DNA from: Niebla homalea
Lineage: Eukaryota; Ascomycota; Lecanoromycetes; Lecanorales; Ramalinaceae
NCBI GenBank assembly: GCA_019925105.1
Contig: JAHGAU010000005.1
Coordinates: 1,178,001-1,242,000, forward strand
DNA length: 64,000 bases
Reading direction: 5' to 3'
Both the position numbers and the translations under genes were made by a program. This document shows positions 36,072 through 48,918 of the stretch, in pieces (the stretch's first letter is position 1; each line of letters starts with the position of its first letter). The notes beneath the pieces are model-generated. The model saw nothing but the letters and a program-made list of their open reading frames with translations. It had not been told where the DNA came from and searched no databases.

Positions 36072-39000
36072 TAATAACGGTAATAATAAAAATAATAAAA
36101 ATAATAATAAATTTAAGGATAAGGAATATAAAGTTTCTTTAAAGGTTAAAACCTTAATAAACCTGGCCTTTATATACGTTACCGTTATTATACCGGCTTT
36201 ACCGCCCGTTATTCACCGGGACTATTAGGTATATTTAATTATAAACGTATTTACTTTTATTATTTATATCTTTAATATTAATTATATAAATTATATCGTT
36301 AATAATAATTATATATTTATTTATAAAAAGTTCCTTTTTAAGTTTATTTTTATTAAAGGCTTTTCTGGGGGAAAGAGTATTACCTATATTAAAGTCATTA
36401 AAATCCTATATTAATTTAACGAAGGCGTCCGTAATTTAATCGTTTATAACGTTCTTTTTATTTTTAATAATACTTTTAATCTTATTAACCTTAAATAACT
36501 ATAATAAACCAGTTATCCCTTTAAATAAAGTAATAACCCGGAGGATTTAAGTATATTTATCGGCCGTAATAATATCTTTATAAAACTTTTACCGGCGGTT
36601 TTCTATTTCCTTAAAATTAATATTAAAATTATTAAGAATTTAATATTTATAACCCTATATATTATTACCGTAAATTAAGAAACCTTAAAATATTAACATA
36701 AAGTAATAAAGTATATAAGGGAATAAAATATTAAGTTTTTACCGGAAATAATAATTAATATTGATTTTTTTAATTTATCGGATTTATTAAAGGACTATAA
36801 ATACGTTATTTATACGGAGATATAAATAAAGTTCAAGCTAAGTAAGGATTATATTAAGCCTGGTACTTATTAAAACGAACTTATTTATTCCGATTTAATC
36901 GGTTTTATCAATAATATAAAAGCGTTATTAAAGTCATTTATATAACTTTATTATTAGATTCTTTATATAAAATAGTTTTTAAGGCCTTTTAAAGTTATAT
37001 AAAAAGGATTTATTATTTAAACCGCTTTATTTACCGTTTATATACCGATAATAATAATATATATAGCGGCTTCTAATTTAATAATTAGCGGTATATTAAA
37101 AATATTTAATAAGAATTTATAGTACCTTATAACCCTTAATAAAATAATATTTTTAAATGATTAAGTTAAACCCTTATTATTTAAGCTTATATAATATTAT
37201 TAAATAATAACTTACCGCGTATTTTTATTATTAAACTTATTATTATAACGGTTTTTATATATAATATAATATTTATAAGTATTTACGATATATTAAATTA
37301 AATTATAAATCTTAGAAAACTTAATTAAACTTTTATTAAGAAAGTTAAATAACGTAATATATATTAAGAGCATAAACTTCCGGGTATAAATTAAATAAAA
37401 TTCCAAATTAAAGCCGTTAAAAAATACCTTATTGGCTTTAAGGGTTATTACGTTTATAAAATATTTATATTAAATAACCGGGTTTAACGTTATAATTACG
37501 TTAAATAATTAAAGGATAAGGTTATTTAATTTAAACGTAAAGCCGATAACCCTTTACCGGTTTATTATTTAGTACCGAAATAGGGGGAGATAATTGCCGT
37601 GGATTTCCAGTTATCGTTAAAACGGATACGTCTTAATAATAATAAAAATATGGATGATAAGCCGGTTATTATTATTATATAAAACTTTCATATTATAGAC
37701 GTTACGGATAAAACCGATGATATTACCACTAAAGATATAGCCGAACTCGTATCCGATAAACAACTTAAGCCCCGTATAACCTTGAAACTTACAATCGTTA
37801 AGGAAAATACCAGTAGGGATGACTTATCTACATCATCCTCATCCACCCTTAACAGCAGCACCATGGAGGAATCTCCGGGCGTGTCCGACAGGCAACTCAG
37901 GCCCCGCATAACCTTGAAACCTATAATCGTTGAGGAAAATACTAATAAGGATAACTTATCTATATTATCCTTATCCACCCTCAACAGCAGCACTATAAAG
38001 GAATCTCCAGATATATATACCCCTATAGATTCGGACTTAGGCTTACCTGGTCCTTACGATTTAATCCTATATTATTATTCGTTTTTAAGAGAACCTACCG
38101 AATCTTTAAACCCGTTTACTTAAGCTTATATAGCTAAAATATAACCCTTAAGTTACCGGCGTTATTAAGACTTTAATTATTAAGCCGCCGGTTTTTAATT
38201 AATATTTATATATTTTATAGCCGTAATTCTTACGGACTATATTAAGCTTATAACCTATATATAAATTATAAAGGATATATACCGTAAAATAAAATAAGCG
38301 CTCATTATAAAAAATAAAATCGAATCCTTAAAGAAGAATAAAACCTAGGTTTTAATAAATTTACCTCCCGGTATTAATGTACTGGATAATAAGTAAATCT
38401 ATAAGTATAAACGTAGATTAAACGGTAATATTACCCGGTATAAAGCCTGGTAAATAGTCCATAACTTTTAATAAAAGGAAGGCTTAAATTTCTTTAATAC
38501 TTTTATAATGGTAATTAAGCCTATAAGCTATAAGGCTTTCTTTATTATAGCGGTTATATATAATTTCAAAATTAAGTAAATAAACGTTAAAATAATATTT
38601 TTTTATAATAATATCCTTAAAAAGATTTATATTTGTTAATTAACGGGCTTTAATAATAATTTAAAACGTATTTATTTATTAAATAAAGCTTTATATAAAC
38701 TTAAATAATTACCCCGGATTTAATATTAATATTTCTTTATATTTTTTAAAAAACTTAGTTATTATTATATTAATAAAAACTATAATATATTCTTAAACCC
38801 GGATATTAATATTATCGTTATTATATATATCGATAATATCCTAATAGTAAAAGTTAATAAACGGGTTATTATTAACTTAAAGGTTTAATTAAATAAAAAG
38901 TTTAAAATATCCGATTTAAGCCTATATAATTAATACTTAAATATAAGTATTACTTATAATTAATAAAATTAAACTTTAACTCTTAATTAAGAAAGTTACG

Positions 39001-39887
39001 TTAAATAAGTCTTTATTTAATTTAATATATATAATAATCTTTTCTTTAAAGGTAATAATATAAATATTTTTATAAACGTAAATACTTATTTTAAGCCGGC
39101 AGATAAAGAATATACCGCTTTAAAGTAATTCCGGCTTAAATATTAATCCGTTATCGGTTTACTTATATACGTTATAATAAATATTAAGCTTAATATAATT
39201 TATACGGTATCGGTAATATTATATTACGCGTTTAACCTTAATAAAAGGCATTAAATAGCCGTTAAAAAGATTTTCTATTACCTTTATAATATAGTTTTTT
39301 TAAAGTTTATCTTTTAAGGTTTTTTAAAGCTTTTTAATGGCTATACGGATTTAGATTACGTTAGCGACTTATAAATACGTTAATTTATTTCTGGGTATAT
39401 TTTTAACTTTGGAAATATAGCTATTAATTAATCCTTAAAACGTTAACCGATTATAACCTTATTTACCTATAAAGCCGAGTACGTAAAATAATATAATACT
39501 ATTAAAGAAGCAATCTAATTTAAACGGTTATTAACCTAGTTTACCAAAATTACCCCGAATTTAACGGTATTACCGGCCCTTAAAAATAAGGATATCGTAT
39601 AAGATTACGTTCTTCTCACTTAACTTAAATACGATATTAAGGCCTTTACCCTTATTACGGTAATCTTTTATAATAACTAGGAAGCGATTATACTGGTTAA
39701 GGATTTTATAAACTACTTAAAAATAAAATATATATATATTAAGTATTATTTTCTCCGTGAATATATAGTTAATAAACAGGTAAAGCTCGTATATTATCCT
39801 ACCGGGAATATGGTAGTTAACGGCCTTACGAAGCCGTTATTAAGGGACGGCTTTCTTAAATTTAAGAATTATTTAGGATTAAAGTAA
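36072..39887 (+). pseudogene. A3 gag end, protease, integrase, RT and RNase H, decayed
   Basis: A protease-like stretch lies at about 36230-36400 (ending GFSGGKSITYIKVI). Integrase runs over about 36600-37600. A Ser/Thr-rich linker at 37750-38120 holds a 44-codon direct repeat. The RT active site reads YIDNIL near 38827-38844. RNase H ends in a GFLKFKNYLGLK-like tail and TAA at 39885-39887. It parallels A1 1-3367 base for base. A 113-codon open stretch in the linker (37782-38123) is only a fragment of this frame; the overlapping minus-strand open frame there is its shadow. Confidence 0.83.
37752..38015 (+). repeat. 132-bp in-frame tandem duplication in A3 pol linker
   Basis: Units 37752-37883 and 37884-38015 are diverged copies of a 44-codon segment (SDKQLKPRITLK... 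and SDRQLRPRITLK...). A1 (about 1366) and A4 hold one unit. The first unit and the start of the second keep many CpA/TpG, in contrast to the rest of A3. Confidence 0.88.
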
Positions 39888-40045
39888 TTATATTTTTAAA
39901 GTTTAAGATAAATGTATCCCTTATTATTAAAGTTGGGATAAATATACCCGTTACTGCGGTAATACGGTTTAATAAAAGCTATTTGCTCTTTACTCAATGA
40001 ATAATACGGTATTGTAATATTATAAAGTTATTAATTAAGTAAGAA

Positions 40046-40180
40046 TATTAAAAGTGCAGAAGGCAGAGACCTCGGCTATTATCAAAAGGGAACTAGCGTA
40101 CTTCCACTTCTCATAGATAGATATCGCTCAGCACCTTACATAGTACTCAATTAAGCAAGTTACACCCTACCATTTCAATA
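40046..40180 (+). repeat. 3' LTR of Copia A3
   Basis: This 135-bp LTR begins TATTAAAAGTGC and ends CCATTTCAATA. It is followed by the target copy TTATA. It keeps more CpA than its 5' partner. Confidence 0.92.
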
Positions 40181-40185
40181 TTATA

Positions 40186-41705
40186 ATCCTTATAAAAGGT
40201 TTTAATTAAGTAATTTTAACGGCGGAATAAAGTTAAAAATCCTTTAAGTTATAAAGAGAGTTTAAATCGGGTAAAGATTTTTTATTATAATTATAAGATT
40301 TAAAAGTTTAAACTTTAAAGAGTTTAATTAAGGTTAAAATTTCCTAGTTAAAACCTTTATTAAGGGGATCATATACACGTACACCCCCGCGATATACATA
40401 TACGCCCCCAGTTCCCCTGCATGTACACCCCTAAATTCCCTATATATATACCCTTTTTTTAGCGGGTATATTTAGTAATTCCGGTAGTATTTCTTAGTAT
40501 TACGGAAGACTTTTTTTGTTTTTTTAATAAAGTTTAAATAACACGCCTTTTAATCCGGTAGGCCTATTACCTACTATTACTATGGACCTCGTACCCCTAT
40601 TTAATAACACTTATTATAAGCGAGGCGGATAACGGGGTTAAATAAGCAGGTTAATAACCTTACGTAATAAAGTTACCGGCGGAATAACTTTAAGGCTCGC
40701 TATTATAGCCTTTTAAATTGCCCGTAACGAAGAAGACGTTATAATTAAGGCCTGGGAAACGAGTTTATAAGAATAAAGTAAAATCGACTTTATTAAAACG
40801 TAGATAAAGGATAATGGATTATTAAGCTAATTACCCCGTCGTTTAAGAACCAGTTATTAAGAGTAAGTTATTACCAGTAAACCTAAACTTAAAAGGGAAA
40901 AAGCAACTATTTAATAAAAAACCCGGAAATCGTCGTAATTAAGCCCTTTTAACTTAGTTTATTTATAGTATAAATAAAGTGGTAAGGGTAGGTAAATCTA
41001 TATAAATAGCCTTAATATATACCTGTTTCTTAATAATTAAACGTCCTTTTATTCTTATCGCGGTCCTCGGCGTATTATTTATTTACGTATTATTACCGGA
41101 ACTACCTATAATACCTAGTTAATATGCCCGTTATTGCCGTAGTAATATACGTAATAATATACGTAAATTCCCTTTAATATACTGCAAAATGCTTTTAAGT
41201 ACTTTAATAATACTGAGAAATACTACCGGAATTACTGAATATACCCGCTAAAAAAAGGGTGTATATACAGGGAATTTAGGGGTGTACATGCAGGGGAACT
41301 GGGGGCGTATATGTATATCCTGGGAGTGTACGTGTATATGATCCCTTATTAAGGCTCCGCTTAACGCTTTATATTATAAAGCTAAAGCTTTTATATATAG
41401 CCGGTTTCCGGTATATAAGTATCGGCGTATAAGTAACTTATAAAACTAGGAAATAAGTATTTATACTTCTTAAATTAATAAATATATATATCCCGGTAAT
41501 AGTAAAATTAAGGTATTTTATCCTTATAGAATTTTAAATTATTAAATTATTAATTAACTTTATAGCTTAAAGATCGTAATTTAATAATATTCTTAAGTAA
41601 AATATTTCTATTTTTTAAATATATTTTATATGGTAAAATCTTTATATTATAATTACGAAATTAAATAAGGAAAAAGTATCCCTATAAGGTATCGTTATCG
41701 CGAGG
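40186..41705 (-). mobile_element. C2 5' internal region around the TIR element
   Basis: On the minus strand this is the leader and gag start of C2. It matches C1 at about 11998-12530 and is interrupted by the TIR element at 40365-41345. No separate gene is visible. Confidence 0.8.
40365..41345. mobile_element. 981-bp DNA transposon with about 145-bp terminal inverted repeats
   Basis: The ends read GGGATCATATACACGTACAC and its exact complement, and the inverted match continues for about 145 bp with few differences, through AGCGGGTATATT and a CCGGTAGTATTTC block. The element is flanked by the 8-bp repeat TTATTAAG (40357-40364 and 41346-41353); a ninth G overlaps the terminal repeat. Eight bases suit hAT-type elements, but the long inverted repeats would also suit a Mutator-like element. 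Internally, a stretch near 40690-40990 reads like a short decayed coding frame (RNEEDVIIKAWE...), which I do not recognise. No transposase is visible, so it is probably non-autonomous. Its arms keep many CpA/TpG. Confidence 0.85.
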
Positions 41706-41719
41706 CCGGGCTTATAACC
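41706..41719 (-). other. Half-tRNA primer-binding site of C2
   Basis: On the minus strand GGTTATAAGCCCGG lies directly inside the 5' LTR. Confidence 0.78.
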
Positions 41720-41871
41720 TCTTAAAATATAAAATATAAGTTACTTAATTATTCTCTATATATAAAAGTGCGATTAAGTATTCTTAAATCCCGGTTACCC
41801 TAATTAAGTTTAGCTTCGGATCATATTTAATCTACCTGAGTGCCGGGTAACTGATATAAGTACTTTTAACA
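41720..41871 (-). repeat. 5' LTR of Copia C2
   Basis: This 152-bp LTR begins on the minus strand TGTTAAAAGTACT and ends in a RIP form of TTTCAAGA. It borders the right CTATT target copy. Confidence 0.9.
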
Positions 41872-41876
41872 CTATT

Positions 41877-43472
41877 TATATTACGGACTTTAATAATTAT
41901 AAAAATACCTATAAACTTTGGAAGGACGTAATTATTATTTACAAGTTAAAGGGTTTAAGGTACCTTAATAACCTATATAATTAGCTATTTTCATTAAAAC
42001 TTTATTAATATAAGGACGTTTTTAACTATACGGCCCAATTTAAATTTATTTATAATAATGTTCTTATAATATCTTTAATTCTTAAGGTAAATATTAATTA
42101 TCTAATCTTTTTTTTATAAGGATTTAAAGAAGAAATATAATTAATACTTTACTTAATATACTTAAATATATAACTTAATTACCCAATAAGAAAGAAAAAA
42201 TAATATCCTTAATATTAAGAAAACTATTAATATTCCCGCTTATATGTTAAAGTATATTATTAATTAAATGCTTTAAATAGTACGTAACCCTATATCCGGC
42301 CGCGATAACGTAATATATATCGTTAAGATTTATTTGGTAAATTAGCTTTTAAAACCAAATCCTAAGGCTTAAATCACTACGATTAAGCCGTAAAAGGATA
42401 TAATAAAGGGACCAGATAAAGCTTAAATTTAACGGTTAATAAAATATTATACTTTTTACCGTACCAATTTCTATACCGCCGGTACTTATAATTAAAAGAA
42501 TAATAATAAAAATAACAATAAAAATAAAAATAGCAAAGGATAAAAAAGAAGTCTAATAAATCGGATAATAAATATACTTATAGTAACTTTCCTGAGGTAT
42601 ATATTGTTACTTAAAAAACGTTCTCAGTTAAGTTAATTATTAAAAGATAAACTTTAAATAACGTTTACCCCCAGTACCTAACTTAAGATAAAACCGTATT
42701 TATTAACTACCGCACTATGATTATTAATAAAGCCGTTGTTATAAATAGACTTAAAGGATGCTTTAAGCCGGTAAACTTAAGTACTATCGAAGTTTATTAT
42801 AAAGTCAACAATATAAAAAAAACCTTATGGCTTTTTAATATTTTTTATATTCCGGACGCGTTAATTAACTTAATTTCTTAAGGTTAATTAACTCAAAGTA
42901 AATACTCCTTAAAACTTATTTTTAAGGATAAGTTATTTAATATTCAGATTAATAAAAAGTATATTACCGTTTAAATATAGTTAAATAACCTTTTTTATCT
43001 TACCCTCTAAAGGTTTATTAAGGCGTTTATTACGGTTTCTATTAACCTTGACGTATTAAAAAAGGGGGATTAACCTATTCGGATAAAAGCTAAAAATATG
43101 GAAACTAAATTTACCGCATTTAACTTAAATGATTCCTCGCCCGGGTTTCGTATTATTAATAAAAAAACACTCGATTTATGGTATAGATAAATAGGTTACT
43201 TAAGTAAAGATAACATTAAACGTTTTACCGGTATATCGTAAAGTATAAATTTAAATAAATTACTTTTAAAAGAAGACCTTTACTTATACTATACGGTTTA
43301 CAAAATAAAGAGTAAACCCTATAAGTGCCTTATTCAGCCGGGACGTTTTTACATAAAGCTTATTTATACCAATATTATAGGATTTATTGATTATAAAGGG
43401 ATGAAAATATACGTAATTATTTATCTCGATAATTATATTAAATATTCTGCGGTTGAAATTATTAACACTAAA
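41877..43472 (+). pseudogene. Copia D segment 2: gag, protease, start of integrase
   Basis: The frame continues in phase from segment 1. Gag starts near 41882 (ITDFNNYKNTYKLWKD-like). A protease-like region lies near 42680-42880, with a PDALINLIS-type segment after it. The GAG-pre-integrase block is clear: LDLWYR.IGYLSKDNIKRF near 43170-43220 (family LWHRRLGHL). The integrase core begins near 43350 (KLIYTNIIGFIDYKG), with the first catalytic Asp changed to Asn. The last residues are VEIINTK, where A4 inserted (TSD CTAAA). Many CpA/TpG survive. Confidence 0.8.
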
Positions 43473-43614
43473 TGTTGAAATGGTAGGGTGTAACTTGCTT
43501 GGTTAAGTAAGTGCTATATAAGGTGCTGAGCGATATCTATCTATGAGAAGTCCAGGAAGTAGGCTAGCCCCCTTTTGGTAATAACCGAGGTCTTTACCTT
43601 CTGCACTTTTAATA
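43473..43614 (-). repeat. 3' LTR of Copia A4
   Basis: This 142-bp LTR ends, on the minus strand, CACCCTACCATTTCAACA. It is little mutated. A purine tract (AAGTGGGAG) precedes it on the minus strand. Confidence 0.93.
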
Positions 43615-46173
43615 CTCCCACTTGATTAATAGCTTTATAATACTATAATACCGTATTACCTATTAAGTAAGGAGTAAAAGCTCTTACTGGAACTGTATTA
43701 CCGTAGTAAGGGGTATATCTATTTATCTTAAAACGCCAGTAAAGGTATAGTACCGATTACTTTAATCCTAGATGATTTCTGAATTTAAGAAAGCCGTTTT
43801 TTGGTAACGGCTTTATAAGGCCGTCAGCCACTATATCCCCGGTAGGATAATATATAAGCTCCATTTATTTATTAATTATATACTCCCGAAGAAAGTAATA
43901 CTTAATATATATATGCTTTATCTTTAAGTAGTTTATAAGGTCCTTCGTTAATAAGGTATAATTATTTCTTAATTATTATAAAAAATTACCATAATAAGGA
44001 TAAAAACTTTAATATTAAGTTTAAATTAAATAAAAAAAGCATAATTCTATATAATATCCTTATCCTTAAGGGCTAGTAATATTATTAAATCTAGGGTAAT
44101 TTTAATAAATTAAGTTAAGAACCGTTTAAATTAAATCGCTTCTTTAATAACGTTATATTGTCTTACGTACTTAACTTTATAGGTAAATAGGGCTATAATC
44201 GGTTAACGTTTTAAGGACCAGTTAATAATTATACTTCTTAGGTTAAAAATATATCCGGAAGTAAACCGGCGTATTTATAAGTCGCCAACGTAATTTAAGT
44301 CCGTATAACTATTAAGGGACTTTAAAGGGCCTTAAAAAACGAACTTTAAGGAAATTATATTATAAAAATAATAAAAGATTTTCTTAATAACTATTTAATG
44401 CCCTTTATTAAGGTTAAATACGTAATTTAATATTACCGATACCGTATAGATTATATTAGGTTTAATACCTATTATAGTATATATAAGTAAGCCGATAACG
44501 GACTAATATTTAAGCTAAAATTACTTTAAAATAATATACTCCTTATTAATTAACTTAAGATAAATATTTACGTTTATAAAGATAATTATACCGTTATTTT
44601 TAGAAAAAGGATCGTTATATATATTAAATTAAATAAAAACTTATTTAACGTAATTCTCTTAATTAAGAATTAAGGTTTAATTTTATCGATTACGGGTAAT
44701 ATTTATACTTAAATATTAATTATATAAGCTTAAATCGGATATCTTAAACTTTTTATTTAATTAAATTTTTAAGTTAGTAATAATTTATTTATTAATTCTT
44801 ATTATTAAGATATTATTAATATATATAGTAATAATAATATTAATATCCGGGTTTAAGAATATATTATAGTTTTTATTAATATAATAATAATTAAGTTTCT
44901 TAAGGAATATAAAAAGTATTAATATTAAATTTAAGATAATTATTTAAGCTTATAAAGAGCTTTATTTAATAAATAAATACGTTTTAAATTATTATTAAAG
45001 CCTATTAATTAATAAATATAAATCTTTTTAAGGATATCTTTATAAAGGAATATTATTTTAACGTTTATTTACTTAATCTTTAAGTTATATATAGCCGTTA
45101 TAATAAAGAAAGCCTTATAACTTATAAACTTAATAACCGTTATAAAAATATTAAAGAAATCCAAGTTTTCCTTTTATTAAAAATTATAGATTACTTATTT
45201 AATTTTATATTTAATAATATTACCGTTTAATCCACGTTTATACTTATAAACTTACTTATTATCCAGTACGTTAATACCAGAAGGTAAATTTATTAAGATC
45301 CAGGTTTTATTTTTCTTTAAGGATTTAACTTTATTTTTTATAATAAGCTTTTATTTTATTTTACGGTATACGTTTTTTATAATTTATATATAAATTATAA
45401 GCTCTATATAATCCATAAGAATTATGGCTATAAAATATATAAATATTAATTAAGAATTAACGGCTTAATAATTAAAGTCCCGGTAATACTGGTAACTTAA
45501 AGGTTATATTTTAATTACGTAAATTTAAGTAAATAAGTTTAAAGATTTAATAAATTCTCTTAAAGACGGATAATAATATAAAATAGAATTATAAGGATTA
45601 AATAAACTTAAATTTAAGTTTATAAAAATATATATACCCGGAGATTCCTTTATAATATTATTATTAAAAGTAAATAAAAATAAAGTAAATAAGTTATTTT
45701 TATTAATATTTTTTTTAATAATTATAAATTTTAAAATTATATAAAGCTTAAGTTATTTATTAAATATAAATTCGGTTATATTCTTAATAATAATATTATC
45801 GGTTTTATCCATAACGTCTATAATATAGAGGTTTTAAATAATAATAATAACCGGCTCGTTATCTATATTTTTATTATTACCGAAACGTATCCGTTTTAAC
45901 GATAACTGGAAATCCACGGCAATTATCGCCCCCTATTTCGGTACTAAGTAATAACCCGGTAAAAGGTTATTAACTTTATATTTAAGTTAAATAGCTTTAT
46001 CCTTTAATTACTTAATATAATTATAGCGTTGAACCCGGTTATTTAATATAAGTATTTTATAAATATAATAATCCTTAAAGCTAATAAAACGGTTTTTAAT
46101 AGCTTTAATTTAAAATTTTATTTAATTTATACCGGGAAACTTACGTTCTTAATATATATTATATTATTTAACT

Positions 46174-46556
46174 CAGAGTCGTATGAATGAGGTGGCAATA
46201 GCACACGTGTCGGTGAGGATATTCAGTGGTATAATCGGAATTTTGAAATTTTAACATTGGATAAACCCGTAAGGTAACGGAAGAGTAACAGGTTTAAAAA
46301 TAACCCTTAAGTGGATTCAGTCGTGGTATTATAGGTTTTCTTAAAAAAAGCATATAAATAAATTCTTATTCTTTAAATGGCCGTAAATACTTTCAGTCCT
46401 TAAAACGTAAGTGGAAGCTAGGTAAATACCGGTTTTTATTTTTAACGTTATAAATATCGGGTTTTTTACGGTTATTAATAAGGCTAAATGGCCGAGTATT
46501 AAGGAACGCCGGAATTAGCTTAATTAGATCCGTAATATAAATCAATCAATCAATCA
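46174..46556 (+). mobile_element. 5'-truncated LINE fragment L4
   Basis: This 383-bp copy of the last part of the L1/L2 LINE ends in (AATC)n and has a target duplication ATATTATTTAACT (46161-46173 and 46557-46569; the first base is ambiguous with the tail). 5' truncation is typical of LINE insertion. The fragment keeps many CpA/TpG (for example GGTGGCAATAGCACACGTG), unlike the A4 sequence around it. Confidence 0.9.
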
Positions 46557-48833
46557 ATATTATTTAACTTTCTTAATAAAAAATTAATTAAATTTTTTAA
46601 AACTTATAGCTTAATTTAATATATCGTAAGTACTTATAAGTATTATATTATATATAAAGGCCATTATAATAATAAGTTTAATAATAAGAATACGTGGTAA
46701 ATTATTATCCAATAATATTATATAAACCTGGGTAATAAAGGCTTAATTTATTCATTTAAAAATACCGTTTTATTAAGGGTTATAAAGTACCATAGACTTT
46801 TACCGAATACCTTTAATATACCGTTAATTATTAAATTGGAAACCGTTATATATATTATTATTATTATTAATATATAAATGGTAAATAAAGCGATTTAAAT
46901 AATAAATCCTTTTTATATAGCCTTAAAAGGCTTTAAGAATTATTTTATATAAAAATTTAATATTAAAATTATATAAATAACTTTAATAACGTTTTTAATA
47001 AAAATAATAACCTATTTATAATTAACTTTTATATTATTAATAAAATTAATTAAATTAGAGTAAATAAACTTATTTTAATAAATACCAGGCTCGATATAGC
47101 TTTTACTTAATTTAAGCTTTATTTATATCTCCGTATAAATAATATATTTTTAGTCCTTTAATAAATCTAATAAATTCAAAAAGTTAATACCGATTACCGT
47201 TTCCGGTAAAAACTTAATATTTTACTCCCTTATATATTTTATTATTTTATATTAATAATTTAGGGCTTTTTAATTTACGGTAATAATATATAAGGTTATA
47301 AGTATTAAACTATTAATAACTTTAATATTAATTTTAAAAAAATTAAAAGTTACCGGTAAGAATTTTATAAAAATATTATTACGGTTAATAAATATATTTA
47401 AATCCTCCGGGTTATTATTTTATTTAAAGGGATAATTAATTTATTATAATTATTTAAGGTTAATAAAATTAAAAATATTATTAAAAATAAAAAAAATATT
47501 ATAAATAATTAAATTATAAATATTTTCATTAAATTAATATAGGATTTTAATGACTTTAATATAAATAATATTCCTCCCCCCGGAAAAGTTTTTAATAAAA
47601 ATAAGCTTAAAAAGAAGCTTCTTATAAATAAATATATAATTATTATTAACGATATAATTTATATAATTAATATTAAAAATATAAATAATAAGAATAAATA
47701 CGTTTATAATTAAATATACTTAATAATCCCAATAATTAACGGGCGGTAAAGCCGGTATAATAACGGTAACGTATATAAAGGCCAAATTTATTAAGGCTTT
47801 AATCCCTAAAAAGGCTTTATATTCCTTATCCTTAGGCTTATTATTACTTTTATTATTATTTTTATTACCGTTATTACCGCCGTTACCGTAACGTTAGCGT
47901 TTTTAATCGTTACCGGTACCGGTATTATTATTATTATTATTATTATTATAACGTTTATTATTATTATTATAAATCGATTTATTATACCTATAAAGTAAAC
48001 GATAATTAATAATAATATAAAAACGTTTTTTTTATAAAACCTTAACGTAATAACCTTAACGGATATTAAATTACGGAGGACTATAGAGCGGAATAAAATT
48101 ATTAAAATGGATATCGTCCCGGAAATATAAATCGGTAATAATAGTTATAAGGGTTAAAGTATTAAACGTAAACGTTTTATTTAAGGCTTTATATTAAAGA
48201 AACCGATTAATAATATAGATAAATATATATTTTAAAATATTAATATTATTATTAATTATTTAAAATAACTTATACTTATTATTATATTAATTAATATAAA
48301 CTTTATATTCCGGGCTAAAACCCTTATAAAATTATTAAATAAGTACGTTATTATTAATAATAACCGTACTTTAGAAATTTTATAATTTATTAAAAAATCT
48401 TAATATTTATTATAATACTTATTTAAATTTAAGTATTAATTAAGGGTAAAAAAGGTAAAGCGCCTGAAGGTTAACGTAAAATAATTTAAGCTCTTAAGTT
48501 AATATTGAGTACGGAGGGTATTTTATGTTATTTTAATATTTTTAATATTCTTAATAATATATTAATTAATCCCCTTAATCCTTATATAGATTACGGTATA
48601 AATTATAAAGTGCCCTTAATTGTAAATATTTTAAGCCTTTATAAGCTTATTACCCTTAAGAATATCGGTCTTAATAAGGCGTAAATTAGAATCTATAATT
48701 TAATAATTAAGCCGGATAAGCTTAAGCCTTTTATTTATCTTACGTTCTTATATAATATATTTAAGGTTATCCTTAAGCTTAGCAACCTTATTAAAGGTAC
48801 CGGCAATCTTGGAGGGGTTAGATATAGTAATGG

Positions 48834-48836
<3 letters not shown>

Positions 48837-48918
<82 letters not shown>
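48837..48918 (-). repeat. Trinucleotide microsatellite within A4 gag
   Basis: (TAA)n on the plus strand, about 27 units, at the same gag position as the array in A3. The flanking codons (SNPSKIAGTFNK on the minus strand) place it in frame as a homopolymer run. Confidence 0.9.

Larger units (their letters stand above)
28040..40180 (+). mobile_element. Full-length Ty1/Copia retrotransposon A3, containing LINE L2
   Basis: Two 135-bp LTRs (28040-28174 and 40046-40180) and the target duplication TTATA (28035-28039, 40181-40185) bound the element. Without L2 and its target repeat it is about 6.3 kb. Internal order: primer site 28175-28188, gag to about 30248, then after L2 the gag end, protease, integrase, RT and RNase H ending at TAA 39885-39887. 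It inserted into C2 in the opposite orientation. Most of it is strongly RIP-mutated, except an island near 37750-38015. Confidence 0.93.
16302..41871 (-). mobile_element. Ty1/Copia retrotransposon C2, full length, split by three insertions
   Basis: This reverse-strand element has 152-bp LTRs at 41720-41871 (5') and 16302-16453 (3') and a 5-bp target duplication CTATT at 16297-16301 and 41872-41876. Removing LINE L1, Copia A3 and the TIR element, each with its target repeat, leaves about 6.6 kb, a normal Copia length. Its internal order on the minus strand is primer site (41719-41706), gag (about 40.2 kb and 28.0-26.2 kb), protease, integrase (about 25.7-25.2 kb), RT and RNase H (18.2-16.9 kb). 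It inserted into D. The body is strongly RIP-mutated. Confidence 0.9.

Noticed and set aside
37688..37993. 101-codon open frame on the minus strand
   Set aside because: It lies opposite the RIP-sparing linker repeat of A3 pol; its internal repeat is the reverse of the 132-bp duplication.
37782..38123. 113-codon plus-strand open frame as a separate gene
   Set aside because: It is a piece of the A3 pol frame between integrase and RT, and it has no ATG at the stated start.
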